Assembly (NCBI GenBank): GCA_008668235.1 | Contig: RQCP01000011.1 | Coordinates: 54,358-118,357, forward strand | Source of the DNA: Collinsella aerofaciens | GTDB lineage: Bacteria; Actinomycetota; Coriobacteriia; Coriobacteriales; Coriobacteriaceae | Direction: 5' to 3' | DNA: 64,000 bases | Shown here: one piece after another, positions 1-8,773 of the stretch | Position numbering within the stretch: position 1 is the first letter of the stretch | Layout: every line of letters begins with the position of its first letter | Translations under genes and position numbers: made by a program | The notes under the pieces: model-generated | What the model was told of the DNA's origin: nothing | Database searches by the model: none | The model's input: the letters and a program-made list of their open reading frames with translations, nothing else

Positions 1-3000
1 GTGCGGAAGCCCAGGCTCGCCATGACCTCACGCAGCTGCTCGGCAACAAAGAGCATAAAGTGCTCAACGTGCTCGGGCTTGCCGCGGAAGCCGCGACGCA
101 AGCGACAGTTTTGCGTGGCAATGCCGGCCGGGCAGGTATCCTGCTGGCAGTCGCGCTGCATGAGGCAGCCCATCGAGATGAGCGGCATGGTCGCAAAGCC
201 AAACTCCTCGGCGCCCAACAGGCAGGCGACGGCAACATCGGTGCCGTCCATGAGCTTGCCGTCGGCCTCGAGCACCACGCGCGAGCGCAGGCCGTTTTGC
301 AGCAGCGTCTGCTGGGCCTCGGCAAGGCCAAGCTCCAGCGGCAGGCCCGCATGCCAGATGGAATCGCGCGCCGCGGCACCCGAGCCGCCGTTATGGCCGC
401 TGATCAAGATCTTGTCGGCAGCGCCCTTGGCCACACCGGTGGCGATGGTGCCGACACCGGCCTCGCTGACCAGCTTGACCGACACGCGTGCGCCGGGGTT
501 GGCGTTCTTAAGGTCAAAGATCAGCTCTGCCAGGTCCTCGATAGAGTAAATATCGTGGTGCGGCGGGGGCGAGATCAGGCCGATGCCGGGCGTGGACTGA
601 CGGACCTCGGCGATCCAGGGGTAGACCTTCTTGCCGGGCAGGTGGCCGCCCTCGCCGGGCTTGGCGCCCTGGGCCATCTTGATCTGAATCTCGAAGGCGC
701 TGCACAGGTAGCGGCTCGTCACGCCAAAGCGCGCGCTTGCCACTTGCTTGATGGCGGAGTTCTTGGAGTCACCGTTAGCCAGCGGGGTCTCGCGGCGCGG
801 ATCCTCGCCGCCCTCGCCGGAGTTGGAACGGCCGTGCAGGCGGTTCATGGCGATGGCCATGCACTCGTGTGCCTCTTTGCTGATGGAACCGTACGACATG
901 GCGCCGGTGTTAAAGCGGCGGACGATGTTGAGCGCGGGCTCCACCTCGTCGAGCGAAACCGGCGTGCGACCGTTGGCATTAAAGTCCAGCAGGTCACGCA
1001 GACGCACGGCACGGCCGGTGCGGTGCAGGCAGGCGCTGTACTCCTTAAAGGTGTCGTAGCTGTCCTCGCGGCAGGCGGTCTGCAGCAGGTAGACGGTCTG
1101 CGGGTCGATAAGGTGATCCTCGCCGCCGAGCGGGCGCCACTTGGTCAGACCCAGCGTGGGCAGCTGATCGGGAGCCGGGCTCTTAAGGATAGCGAGCGCG
1201 GCGTCGTAGCGCTCATTCTGCTCGCGCTCGACGTCCTCGACACCCATACCGCCCACACGGCTCACCGTGCCGGCGAAGTACGCGTTGACAAACTCCGGAG
1301 TGAAGCCCACGGCCTCGAAGATCTGCGCGGAGTGGTAGCTCTGCACCGTGGAGATGCCCATCTTGGACATGATGGAGACGATGCCGGCGGTCGCAGCCTT
1401 GTTGTAGTTGGCGATGCCCTGCTCGGCCGTCACGTCCAGGTCGCCGCGTGACGCCAGATTGCGGATGCACACATGCGCGTTGTACGGATAGATGCCGCTC
1501 GCGGAGTAGCCCACCAGTGCCGCAAAGTCGTGCGGAGACACGGCGTCGCCGCACTCCACCACGATGTCGGCAAAGGTACGCACGCCGGCGCGGATCAGGT
1601 GGTTGTGCACGCAGCCCACGGCGAGCAGCGACGGCACGGGCACCTCACCCGCCCCGGCGCGATCGCTCAGCACCACGATGTTCACGCCGTCGCGGACCGC
1701 AGTCTCGACGTCCTCGGCAAGCTGCTTGAGCGCAGCCTGCAGCGCGCCCTCGCCGGCATCGCGACGGTAGACGGCACGGAAGCGACGGGTCTTAAAGCCC
1801 ACACGGTCGATGGCACAGATACGCTCGAACTCCTCCTCGTTGAGCAACGGGCGCTCCAAGCGCACCAGCTGGCAGGCCGTGCGGGAGTCCTCGAGCAGGT
1901 TGCCGTGGTTGCCCAGGTAGAGCGTGGTCGAGGTGACCATATGCTCGCGCAGGGCATCGATCGGCGGATTCGTGACCTGGGCGAACAGCTGATAGAAGTA
2001 GTCGAAGAACGAACGCGTCTTTTTGGACAGGCAGGCCAGCGGCGCGTCGATGCCCATCGAGGCGAGCGGGGCCTTACCCTGCTGGGCCATGGGACGCACG
2101 ACCTCGTCGACGTCATCCCAGTGGTAGCCGAGCTTGGCCATTCGCACGGCGGCGGACACCTCGGCGTCCTCGGCGGGCGCTGCCGCAACGGGCTCATCGA
2201 GCGCGTCAACGGTCAGCGTCTCCTCGGCAATCCAGTCGCGGTAGGGCTTTTCCTTGGCAAAGCGGGCACGCAGCTCGTCGTTGTAGATGACGCGCCCGCG
2301 GGCAAAATCGACCTCGAGCATCTGGCCCGGTCCCAGACAGCCGCTCGTCAGGATGTTCTCGGGGCTCACCTCGATGGTGCCCACCTCGCTTGCCAGCATA
2401 AAGCGGCCGTCGCGCGTCACATAGTAGCGGGCGGGACGCAGGCCGTTGCGGTCGAGGGCAGCGCCCAGCGTGCGACCGTCGGTAAAGGCGATGGCGGCCG
2501 GACCGTCCCACGGCTCCATGAGCATGGACTGGTAAGCGTCGTAGGCGCGGCGCTCCTCACTCAGGCTGTCGTTGTGATCCCACGGCTCGGGCAGCAACAT
2601 GGACGCGGCACGCGTGAGCGGGCGACCGTTCATGACCAGGAACTCAAGCACGTTGTCTAGAATCGCGGAGTCGGAACCCTCACGGTTGATGATGGGCATC
2701 ACGCGCTCAAGATCGTGCTGCAGCACGGGGCTGTACAGGTTGGGCTCGCGGGCGCGAATCCAGTTGACGTTGCCCTTGAGGGTGTTGATCTCGCCGTTGT
2801 GGATGATAAAGCGGTTGGGGTGCGCGCGCTCCCAGCTGGGCGTGGTGTTGGTGGAGTAGCGCGAGTGGACGAGCGCCACGGCCGTCTTGACGGCGGCGTC
2901 GTTGAGATCGATGAAGAAGCGGCGCATCTGCGTGGCGACCAGCATACCCTTGTACACGATGGTGCGCGAGCTCATGGAGCACACGTAGAAGATCTTGTCG

Positions 3001-3560
3001 CGCAGGGCAAACTCGGCGTCGGCCTTTTTCTCGATGGTGCGGCGGCACACGTATAGGCGGCGCTCAAAGGCATCACCGGCGGGTGTGTCGTCCGGACGGC
3101 CCAGGAAGGCCTGCAGGATGGTAGGCATGCAGGCGCGGGCTGTCTCACCCAGGTCGTGCGGGTCGACCGGCACCTCACGCCAAAAGAGCAGCGGCACGCC
3201 GGCCTCGGCGCAGCCCTCCTCAAACGCGCGACGGGCATCCTCTACGCCCTTGTCGTCCTGCGGGAAGAACAACATGGCCACGCCATAGTCGTCCTCTGCC
3301 GGCAGAATCTGGCCGCACTTTTGAGCCTCTTTACGGAAAAAGTGATGCGGAACCTGGAACAGGATGCCGGCGCCGTCGCCGGTGTTCTTCTCGAGTCCCG
3401 TACCGCCGCGGTGCTCCAAGTTGACCAGAATGGACAGCGCGTCGTCCAGAATCTGGTGATGGCGCTCACCATTGATATCGGCAAGCGCGCCGATGCCGCA
3501 TGCATCGTGGTCGAATTCGGGGCGATAAAGGCCCTGCTGCTGAGCGGAATCTGCCTGCAT
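1..3560 (-). CDS. gltB: glutamate synthase large subunit (3' end outside window)
   Basis: Makes glutamate from glutamine and 2-oxoglutarate; the large subunit carries the glutaminase and the FMN/3Fe-4S synthase domains. About 1,186 codons are visible of the roughly 1,500 usual in the family; the stop lies left of base 1. The start at 3560 follows an AGGGGAGG ribosome site. The N-terminus reads HDACGIGAL, placing the expected catalytic Cys at residue 21, so a short propeptide must be removed to expose it. The glutamate-synthase barrel follows (GHNGGSGA is visible), and near the visible end the cysteines of CLMQRDCQQDTCPAG match the 3Fe-4S cluster site. No gltD-like small subunit lies inside the window. 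Family assignment is secure; electron donor cannot be told. Confidence 0.95.
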   Translation of the reverse strand, partial: MQADSAQQQGLYRPEFDHDACGIGALADINGERHHQILDDALSILVNLEHRGGTGLEKNTGDGAGILFQVPHHFFRKEAQKCGQILPAEDDYGVAMLFFPQDDKGVEDARRAFEEGCAEAGVPLLFWREVPVDPHDLGETARACMPTILQAFLGRPDDTPAGDAFERRLYVCRRTIEKKADAEFALRDKIFYVCSMSSRTIVYKGMLVATQMRRFFIDLNDAAVKTAVALVHSRYSTNTTPSWERAHPNRFIIHNGEINTLKGNVNWIRAREPNLYSPVLQHDLERVMPIINREGSDSAILDNVLEFLVMNGRPLTRAASMLLPEPWDHNDSLSEERRAYDAYQSMLMEPWDGPAAIAFTDGRTLGAALDRNGLRPARYYVTRDGRFMLASEVGTIEVSPENILTSGCLGPGQMLEVDFARGRVIYNDELRARFAKEKPYRDWIAEETLTVDALDEPVAAAPAEDAEVSAAVRMAKLGYHWDDVDEVVRPMAQQGKAPLASMGIDAPLACLSKKTRSFFDYFYQLFAQVTNPPIDALREHMVTSTTLYLGNHGNLLEDSRTACQLVRLERPLLNEEEFERICAIDRVGFKTRRFRAVYRRDAGEGALQAALKQLAEDVETAVRDGVNIVVLSDRAGAGEVPVPSLLAVGCVHNHLIRAGVRTFADIVVECGDAVSPHDFAALVGYSASGIYPYNAHVCIRNLASRGDLDVTAEQGIANYNKAATAGIVSIMSKMGISTVQSYHSAQIFEAVGFTPEFVNAYFAGTVSRVGGMGVEDVEREQNERYDAALAILKSPAPDQLPTLGLTKWRPLGGEDHLIDPQTVYLLQTACREDSYDTFKEYSACLHRTGRAVRLRDLLDFNANGRTPVSLDEVEPALNIVRRFNTGAMSYGSISKEAHECMAIAMNRLHGRSNSGEGGEDPRRETPLANGDSKNSAIKQVASARFGVTSRYLCSAFEIQIKMAQGAKPGEGGHLPGKKVYPWIAEVRQSTPGIGLISPPPHHDIYSIEDLAELIFDLKNANPGARVSVKLVSEAGVGTIATGVAKGAADKILISGHNGGSGAAARDSIWHAGLPLELGLAEAQQTLLQNGLRSRVVLEADGKLMDGTDVAVACLLGAEEFGFATMPLISMGCLMQRDCQQDTCPAGIATQNCRLRRGFRGKPEHVEHFMLFVAEQLREVMASLGFR

Positions 3561-3743
3561 CGCGATCCTCCCCTAGGTGTTAGACAGTCAGTTGGCTAGG
3601 CATACTAGGAGCATCGCCGGCCCGTTGTGTTTCCCACCCGTTTCGAAACAATCGCGTAACGCGCCCCCTACGAGTGGACACCGCCGACCTCAAGGACGGC
3701 AACAAGGGCCCCAAGTTCGGCCTGTAAGCTCACCGCTTCAAAC

Positions 3744-3960
3744 ATCTCGATCTGTAACAGGAAGACCCAATTTCGACGACTAACTGTTACAGATTGAGAT
3801 CTTCTGCAGGACAGTTTTGGTTTGTCTCAATCTGTAACATGAAGGGCCGGTTTTTGCAGCTAACTGCTACAAATCGAGATTTTCCATAGGACCATTTCTT
3901 CCTGTCTTGATCTGTAACACCTAGGCCCAATTTCCATCCCTTGTTGTTACAGATCGAGAC
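3744..3960. repeat. three-copy palindromic tandem array (family A), 80-bp period
   Basis: Three head-to-tail units lie in the gltB-gpmA gap. Each has a left arm like TCTCGATCTGTAACA, a middle containing GGCCCAATTT or a variant, and a right arm like TGTTACAGATTGAGA. The TCTG of the left arm falls at 3751, 3831 and 3911, an exact 80-bp period. In unit 1 the arms at 3744-3760 and 3784-3800 pair over 17 bases with one mismatch. The 23-base spacers between units also resemble each other, so the whole 80 bp is the repeat. The rest of the 540-base gap shows the gltB leader and no supported gene. Confidence 0.85.
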
Positions 3961-4099
3961 ATTTCGGCAGCCCCTCTTTCACCATCCTATTCAAATACAA
4001 CAATTTTGTTAGTCTTGGTTAACTTTTTAGCCTAAAACGGGTATCCTTTGCGGCGTCAAGCAAACGGCACGCGCGTCGTGCCACATTAAGGAGGCCCCT

Positions 4100-4873
4100 A
4101 TGGCACACCAGACAGACCGACAGACGATGCAACTCGTCCTTATCCGGCACGGAGAATCCGAGTGGAACAAACTCAACCTGTTCACCGGCTGGACCGATGT
4201 TGAGCTCACCGACACGGGCCGTGAAGAAGCCGCCGCAGGCGGCCGCGCCCTCAAAGAAGCCGGTTTCGACTTTGACGTCTGCTACACCTCGCGTCTCAAG
4301 CGTGCAATTCACACCCTCAACATCGTGCTCGGCCAGATGGATCGCGAGTGGCTGCCCGTCATCAAATCCTGGAAGCTCAACGAGCGCCACTACGGCGCGC
4401 TGCAGGGTCTCAACAAGGCCGATGCCGCGGCGGAGCACGGCGACGAGCAGGTGCTCATCTGGCGCCGCTCCTTCGACGTGTGCCCGCCGGCGCTCGAGCC
4501 GGGCGACAGTCGCGACCCCCACACCCAGGAGCAATACCGCGACGTCGCGCCCGATCAGCTGCCCTATACCGAGTGCCTCAAAGATACGATTGCCCGCGCC
4601 TGGCCTTATTTCGAAGACGAGATTCGCCCCCAGATGCTCGCCGGCAAGCGCGTACTCATCGCCGCACACGGCAACTCCCTGCGCTCGCTCGTCATGAAGT
4701 TCGAGCACCTCACGCCCGAGGAAATCCTCAAGGTCAACATCCCCACCGGCGTGCCGCTCGTCTACACCTTCGATGCCGATTTCAATGTTCTCGACAAGCG
4801 CTACATCGGCGACCCGGCAACCATCGCCGCCAAGATCGACGCCGTGGCCAACCAGGGCAAGGCGCGCAAGTAA
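4100..4873 (+). CDS. gpmA: 2,3-bisphosphoglycerate-dependent phosphoglycerate mutase
   Basis: Glycolytic enzyme interconverting 3- and 2-phosphoglycerate in the cytoplasm. At 257 residues it matches the roughly 250-residue dPGM family. The RHGESEWN motif puts the phosphorylated catalytic His at residue 17; the second active-site His is in AAHGNS near residue 190, and ERHYGALQG holds the usual acid/base region. The start at 4100 is set by AAGGAGG six bases upstream. It is the first plus-strand gene after gltB, and the transporter gene follows 75 bases downstream on the same strand, so the two may share a transcript. Confidence 0.95.
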   Translation: MAHQTDRQTMQLVLIRHGESEWNKLNLFTGWTDVELTDTGREEAAAGGRALKEAGFDFDVCYTSRLKRAIHTLNIVLGQMDREWLPVIKSWKLNERHYGALQGLNKADAAAEHGDEQVLIWRRSFDVCPPALEPGDSRDPHTQEQYRDVAPDQLPYTECLKDTIARAWPYFEDEIRPQMLAGKRVLIAAHGNSLRSLVMKFEHLTPEEILKVNIPTGVPLVYTFDADFNVLDKRYIGDPATIAAKIDAVANQGKARK

Positions 4874-4948
4874 CCCCAACCCAAACCGAGCGCGCGGCGC
4901 CGCATGACCCAAGCGCGGCGCCGCGCTGCCCCTATGCAGGAACCGACC

Positions 4949-6205
4949 ATGATCAACCATCTCAAACAACACTTTGGCTCCCGGCGCACCGGTGGTCACG
5001 GAGGCCTAGACATTGCACGGCATATCGGCCCCGGGCTGCTCGTGACCGTCGGCTTTATCGACCCGGGCAACTGGGCCTCCAATATGGCCGCCGGCTCGCA
5101 GTTTGGCTACGCGCTGCTGTGGATCGTCACGCTGTCCACGATCATGCTCATCGTGCTGCAGCACAACGCGGCGCACCTGGGTATCGCCACGGGCGCCTGT
5201 CTCGCCGAGGCCACGACCCGCTTTCTCCCCCGCATCGTGGGACGCGCGGTGCTCGGCAGCGCCTATCTCGCTACGATCGCCACCGCCATGGCAGAGGTCC
5301 TGGGCGGTGCGATTGCGCTCCAGATGCTCTTTGGGCTGCCCGTGCGTGCGGGCTGCGTCATCGTGGCGGCAGTATCGATGGCGATGCTCATGACGAACTC
5401 CTACAAGCGCGCCGAACGCTGGATCATCGCCTTCGTCGGCGTGGTAGGACTCTCGTTTTTGGCCGAGCTTGCACTAGTCAAGGTCGACTGGCCGCAAGCC
5501 GCCGCAAGCTGGATCACGCCCAGTATGCCCACTGGCTCTGCCGCGATTATCGTGAGTGTCCTGGGTGCGGTCGTTATGCCACACAACCTTTTTCTGCACT
5601 CCGAGGTCATCCAATCCATGCACTTCGAAGGCCAAGGCGAGCAAGTTATCGAAGAACGTCTGCGCTACGAGCTCTTTGACACGCTCTTCTCGATGGGCGT
5701 GGGCTGGGCAATCAACTCGGCCATGGTCATCCTGGCCGCGACAACCTTCTTTGCGCACGGTATTGTCGTAGACGACCTCGCTGTCGCAGCGGCCACGCTC
5801 TCCCCCATCTTGGGCCCGGCGAGCTCGACCATCTTTGCCGTGGCGCTGCTGTTTGCGGGCCTCTCGAGTAGTGTGACGGCGGGCATGGCGGCGGGCACCA
5901 TCACCGCGGGCATGTTCGACGAGGAATACGACATCCACGACCGACATTCCTCGATCGGGGTGGCGGCCTGTTTCGTCGGCGCAGTGACGGCGTGCCTGGT
6001 CGTCCCAAATCCTTTTGAAGGTCTCATCTGGAGTCAGGCGCTGCTGTCGCTTCAGCTGCCGATTACGGTCTTTGTGCTCATACGGCTCACCAGCTCACGC
6101 CGCGTCATGGGCAAATACGCCAACTCGCGCCCGCTCAACGCGTTGCTCGTAGGGATCGGCGCCATCGTGACGGCTCTCGACATCGTGCTGCTAACAGGGA
6201 TGTAA
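4949..6205 (+). CDS. mntH: Nramp-family Mn2+/Fe2+ transporter
   Basis: Proton-coupled divalent metal importer in the cytoplasmic membrane. The protein is very hydrophobic, with about 11 likely membrane segments, and carries both Nramp signatures: DPGNW in the first segment (near residue 38) and MPHNLFLHS in the sixth, which supply metal ligands. I chose the ATG at 4949 because AGGAA precedes it at good spacing; in-frame ATGs at 4904 and 4934 have poor ribosome sites and would add up to 15 residues. No MntR-like operator is evident. It follows gpmA in the same direction. Mn versus Fe preference cannot be read from the sequence. Confidence 0.9.
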   Translation: MINHLKQHFGSRRTGGHGGLDIARHIGPGLLVTVGFIDPGNWASNMAAGSQFGYALLWIVTLSTIMLIVLQHNAAHLGIATGACLAEATTRFLPRIVGRAVLGSAYLATIATAMAEVLGGAIALQMLFGLPVRAGCVIVAAVSMAMLMTNSYKRAERWIIAFVGVVGLSFLAELALVKVDWPQAAASWITPSMPTGSAAIIVSVLGAVVMPHNLFLHSEVIQSMHFEGQGEQVIEERLRYELFDTLFSMGVGWAINSAMVILAATTFFAHGIVVDDLAVAAATLSPILGPASSTIFAVALLFAGLSSSVTAGMAAGTITAGMFDEEYDIHDRHSSIGVAACFVGAVTACLVVPNPFEGLIWSQALLSLQLPITVFVLIRLTSSRRVMGKYANSRPLNALLVGIGAIVTALDIVLLTGM

Positions 6206-6228
6206 TGAGACGGCGTGACTGTCCAGAT

Positions 6229-6245
6229 ATAACGTCTCAATCTGT
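6229..6245. repeat. solitary half-copy of repeat family A
   Basis: The sequence GTCTCAATCTGTAACAC matches the left arm of the 3744-3960 array, but no right arm follows. It lies between the mntH stop and the terminator, so the family is dispersed as well as tandem. Confidence 0.6.
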
Positions 6246-6280
6246 AACACGTGAGACCGTTTTAAACCGTCAGATAAATC

Positions 6281-6316
6281 AAAAGGGTCCCGGCCGAGAA
6301 TTCGACCGGGACCCTT
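6281..6316 (-). terminator. terminator of rubredoxin gene
   Basis: GGGTCCCGG and CCGGGACCC form a strong stem (6285-6314). On the minus strand a T-run follows it, so it ends the rubredoxin transcript; it may also stop mntH read-through from the other side. Confidence 0.85.
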
Positions 6317-6356
6317 GGACAGAGCTATATGTTGCTGCAAGTTGTGTGTCTACGAG

Positions 6357-6500
6357 CTACTCCTCGACGAGCTCAAACTGATCGGGACCGACGCCGCAGA
6401 CCGGGCACACGTAGTCCTCGGGCAGCTCGGGCGTGTCGACCTCAACCTCGTAGCCGCAAACGGTGCACACAAACTTATACGTCTTCTTCTCCTCAGCCAT
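6357..6500 (-). CDS. rubredoxin
   Basis: A 47-residue electron carrier. Cys12, Cys15, Cys32 and Cys35 (CTVCGY and CPVCGV) form the classic pair of knuckles binding one Fe(Cys)4 centre, and the spacing and acidic character fit rubredoxins, usually 45-54 residues. GAGAGGAG precedes the ATG. It lies downstream of the flavin reductase gene, has its own apparent promoter at 6544-6571, and is followed by a strong terminator. Together the two genes resemble the two halves of the fused Hrb protein of acetogens, which feeds electrons to oxygen- or NO-reducing flavodiiron proteins; that role is inferred. Confidence 0.92.
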   Translation of the reverse strand: MAEEKKTYKFVCTVCGYEVEVDTPELPEDYVCPVCGVGPDQFELVEE

Positions 6501-6543
6501 GATGTTCTCCTCTCGAACGTGACTGCTGGTGTACTTACTTATT

Positions 6544-6571
6544 AGTATATATTCTCAATAGTATAATGCAA
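6544..6571 (-). promoter_or_regulatory. probable sigma-70-type promoter of rubredoxin
   Basis: Read on the minus strand, TTGCAT (6566-6571) and TATACT (6544-6549) are separated by 16 bases in an AT-rich stretch 44 bases before the rubredoxin start. It would give the rubredoxin its own transcript apart from the flavin reductase. Confidence 0.6.
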
Positions 6572-6588
6572 GTATTTTTAGAACATTT

Positions 6589-7092
6589 CTAGCCTTGATA
6601 CGACGAGGCTTTGGGCGGCGTCTTGCCCTTTAGCACCTTGTGATAGTAGTCGTACGTCAGCGGCGTCTCGTCGCTCAGGCGCTCGGCATCCTCGACCTCG
6701 CCAATAAACAGCAGATGCGTGCCCACATCCACAGTGTCGATCAAACGGCAGCTAAACAGGGCCGCCGCGTGCTCGGGCACATAGGGCATGCCTAGAGCCG
6801 TCTCGCGGGTCTCGTATTTGGCAAACTTGTCATAATCGCTGCTGGTGCGGAACCCAAAGTTACCGATGTAGAGCATGTCGGCGGTCTGATCGATCACGGT
6901 CAGCGCGAACGCTTTGGCCGATGCGATGACGCCCGAGGTGACATTGTCCTTGTTCACGGCAACCGAAATACGCGGCGGCATGGACGTCACCTGCACCGCA
7001 GTGTTGATGACGCAGCCGGCGCGCAACCCGTCTGCCGCAGCGCTCACCACGTACAGACCGCTCGGCATGGTAAAGAACGCAGTTTTGTCCAT
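6589..7092 (-). CDS. flavin reductase-like FMN-binding protein
   Basis: A 167-residue protein of the flavin-reductase-like domain family. The opening FFTMPSGLYVVSAAADG, then VQVTSMPPRISVAVNKDN and FALTVIDQ, match the FMN-binding split barrel. The ATG at 7092 follows AGGGGAG; an in-frame upstream extension lacks a ribosome site. The rubredoxin gene begins 88 bases after its stop. In Moorella Hrb the same two domains, flavin reductase then rubredoxin, form one polypeptide, so this looks like a two-gene version. A general anaerobic flavin oxidoreductase role in oxygen or NO defence is inferred from that parallel only. Confidence 0.82.
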   Translation of the reverse strand: MDKTAFFTMPSGLYVVSAAADGLRAGCVINTAVQVTSMPPRISVAVNKDNVTSGVIASAKAFALTVIDQTADMLYIGNFGFRTSSDYDKFAKYETRETALGMPYVPEHAAALFSCRLIDTVDVGTHLLFIGEVEDAERLSDETPLTYDYYHKVLKGKTPPKASSYQG

Positions 7093-7143
7093 AACGATCA
7101 CTCCCCTAACTCGGGTTGGAACCTCATGAATGTATGTACCCAC

Positions 7144-7178
7144 AAAAAAGGCGGCACCCATAACGGACGCCGCCTTTG
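7144..7178 (-). terminator. terminator after the smpB operon
   Basis: GGCGGC and GCCGCC arms around a short loop, followed on the minus strand by a run of six T. It separates the smpB transcript from the flavin reductase gene. Confidence 0.8.
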
Positions 7179-7219
7179 AGACATATGTGTCAGAACAGTA
7201 AGAAAGATGAGACGCCCGC

Positions 7220-7285
7220 AGTTGCGGTGAAATAGGGACTGAATAGCCCCTCAAACAGGCAAAACAGTCCGTATTCCACCGCAAC
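7220..7285. repeat. intergenic palindrome, family B copy 1
   Basis: A 66-base imperfect palindrome with outer arms AGTTGCGGTGAAATA and the matching complement ending in CCGCAACT, then inner GGACTG and CAGTCC. It lies just past the smpB stop. Two further copies occur at 61092-61158 and 63877-63940. Confidence 0.85.
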
Positions 7286-7298
7286 TTATACAGAGTGC

Positions 7299-7769
7299 CT
7301 AGCGGTTGCGTTCCTTAAGGGCGCGGTCGATCTCGCGTTGGACATCACGCTTGGCCATGTCCTCGCGCTTGTCGTAGAGCTTCTTGCCGCGGCCCAGACC
7401 CAGCAGCAGCTTTACGCGGCCGTCGGTATTAAAGTAGAGTTCCAACGGAACCAGCGCATAACCACGGTTGCGAAGTTTGCCGTCAAGAAAGTCGATCTCC
7501 TTGCGGTGCAGCAGCAGACGACGCCGACGGTCGGGATCGCGATTCCACACGCCACCATGGCTATAAGGGTGGATATGCAGGCCGACGAGCCAGCACTCGC
7601 CGCCACGAATCAGCGCAAAAGTGTCAGTGATCTGACAGGCGCGCTCGCGAATCGACTTGACCTCGGTGCCGCTCAGCTCAATACCGCACTCAAACGTCTC
7701 ATCGATAAAGTACTCGTGATGTGCCGAGCGATTCTTGGAAATGAGTTTGCGCTCGCGCTTACTGGGCAT
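7299..7769 (-). CDS. smpB: SsrA-binding protein SmpB
   Basis: Binds tmRNA and carries it to stalled ribosomes for trans-translation. The 156-residue length is typical. The family core is visible: ARHEYFIDETFE-type start (here HHEYFIDETFECGIELSGTEVKSIR), the KLLLHRKEID segment and the basic C-terminal tail ending KRDVQREIDRALKERNR. GGAGG precedes the ATG at 7769, which lies inside the end of the upstream TPR gene (11-base overlap), so the two are translationally coupled. No tmRNA gene was recognised in the window. Confidence 0.95.
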   Translation of the reverse strand: MPSKRERKLISKNRSAHHEYFIDETFECGIELSGTEVKSIRERACQITDTFALIRGGECWLVGLHIHPYSHGGVWNRDPDRRRRLLLHRKEIDFLDGKLRNRGYALVPLELYFNTDGRVKLLLGLGRGKKLYDKREDMAKRDVQREIDRALKERNR

Positions 7770-8676
7770 CGCCGGCCTCCTTGGCGCCATCGGTTCCCTT
7801 GTCGGCACCTGCGCGCTTTGCCTTGCGCTCGGCATTGAGCTCGGCATCGCTCTCGCGCACCAGTTTGATAATCGCCGCGCAGGCCTCCTCGCCCACCAAG
7901 TCGCGAGCACGCACCGTCAGGCGCGTCGCCTCCTGCTTGTCGCCGTCGCTTGCAGCATCGGTCGCACACATGATCAGGCAGATGGCGATCTCGGCCGAAG
8001 GTGAGGTCGGCACGCCCTGCAGGGCGAGCTCACCCATCACGTGGTCGTCGCTCTCATCGGCGGCATCCGGATAGGTGGTATGGATCTTGTTGAGCAGGCG
8101 CGTCGTATGCGCATCGTTGGGCGCCAGGCGCAGCGCCAGACGCGCGCAGCCCACGGCAGCCGAAACGTTCTCGGTCTCGGGCTCCAAGAAGTACTGACCT
8201 AGATTGGCGTAAGCGCGGGCGGCGCACTTGCCATCGCTTGCACGCTCCAGCACCGAGAACGAGAGCGATGCCCATTCCTGCTTGTCCTCGAGAGCGCGGA
8301 ACAGCTCGGCCAGATCCAGGCGGTAGTTGCAGTTCATGGGGTCCCAGCGCACGGCCTGCATCAAGGCGTTGCGAGCACTCACATAATCCTGCTGGCGAAT
8401 GTAGGCAAACGCCATGTCAGAGTACAGGCGGTCAAACGGCACCTCGACCTGCACGAGCTCGCGCGGATCCTTCTCCACGCGGCGATAGGCCAAGCGCTCA
8501 AACTTGCTATCGAAGCTAAAGTATTGACGCTTCTCCTCCGTCTTGCACTCAGCGTCGATATACTCCTCGGCGAGCTCCACCAGACGCTCCAGCAGCGGCG
8601 TCGCCGTAGCCAGGTCGCCCTGCGCCAGATAGTTCTCGGCATACGTGATGTCTTGCAAGCTGATGGGCAGATCCAT
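7759..8676 (-). CDS. TPR-like protein upstream of smpB
   Basis: A 305-residue cytoplasmic protein with no signal peptide. Repeated helical pairs such as LAQGDLATATPLLERLVELA, AFAYIRQQDYVSARNAL and LAPNDAHTTRLLNKI resemble tetratricopeptide repeats, which mediate protein-protein contacts. The C-terminus is charged and low in complexity (ELNAERKAKRAGADKG). The start follows GAGGAGT. It overlaps smpB by 11 bases and probably forms the first gene of a two-gene operon. A link to ribosome rescue is only suggested by position; the specific function is unknown. Confidence 0.7.
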   Translation of the reverse strand: MDLPISLQDITYAENYLAQGDLATATPLLERLVELAEEYIDAECKTEEKRQYFSFDSKFERLAYRRVEKDPRELVQVEVPFDRLYSDMAFAYIRQQDYVSARNALMQAVRWDPMNCNYRLDLAELFRALEDKQEWASLSFSVLERASDGKCAARAYANLGQYFLEPETENVSAAVGCARLALRLAPNDAHTTRLLNKIHTTYPDAADESDDHVMGELALQGVPTSPSAEIAICLIMCATDAASDGDKQEATRLTVRARDLVGEEACAAIIKLVRESDAELNAERKAKRAGADKGTDGAKEAGDAQ

Positions 8677-8773
8677 GGCTACTCCTCGATCCGGGCGGCA
8701 GACTCAACGCGCGCCTTAAGCATCGGTCAATACACAAAACCCGGGTCTCTTACGAGGCCCGGGCATTCAATTT

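Noticed and set aside
60..1451. Long plus-strand open frame opposite gltB (and similar antisense frames over rnr, secA, tyrS, ade)
   Set aside because: They mirror strongly supported minus-strand genes in GC-rich DNA, have no ribosome sites and give low-complexity products.
3653..3727. Short coding-like tail reading VDTADLKDGNKGPKFGL before a TAA
   Set aside because: Looks like the end of some protein, but no start, no upstream frame and no identifiable family; too short to call even as a pseudogene.
3744..3960. Regularly spaced repeats that could be taken for a CRISPR array
   Set aside because: Only three units, each itself palindromic, with similar rather than unique spacers, and no cas genes in the window. 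The same applies to 9648-9817.
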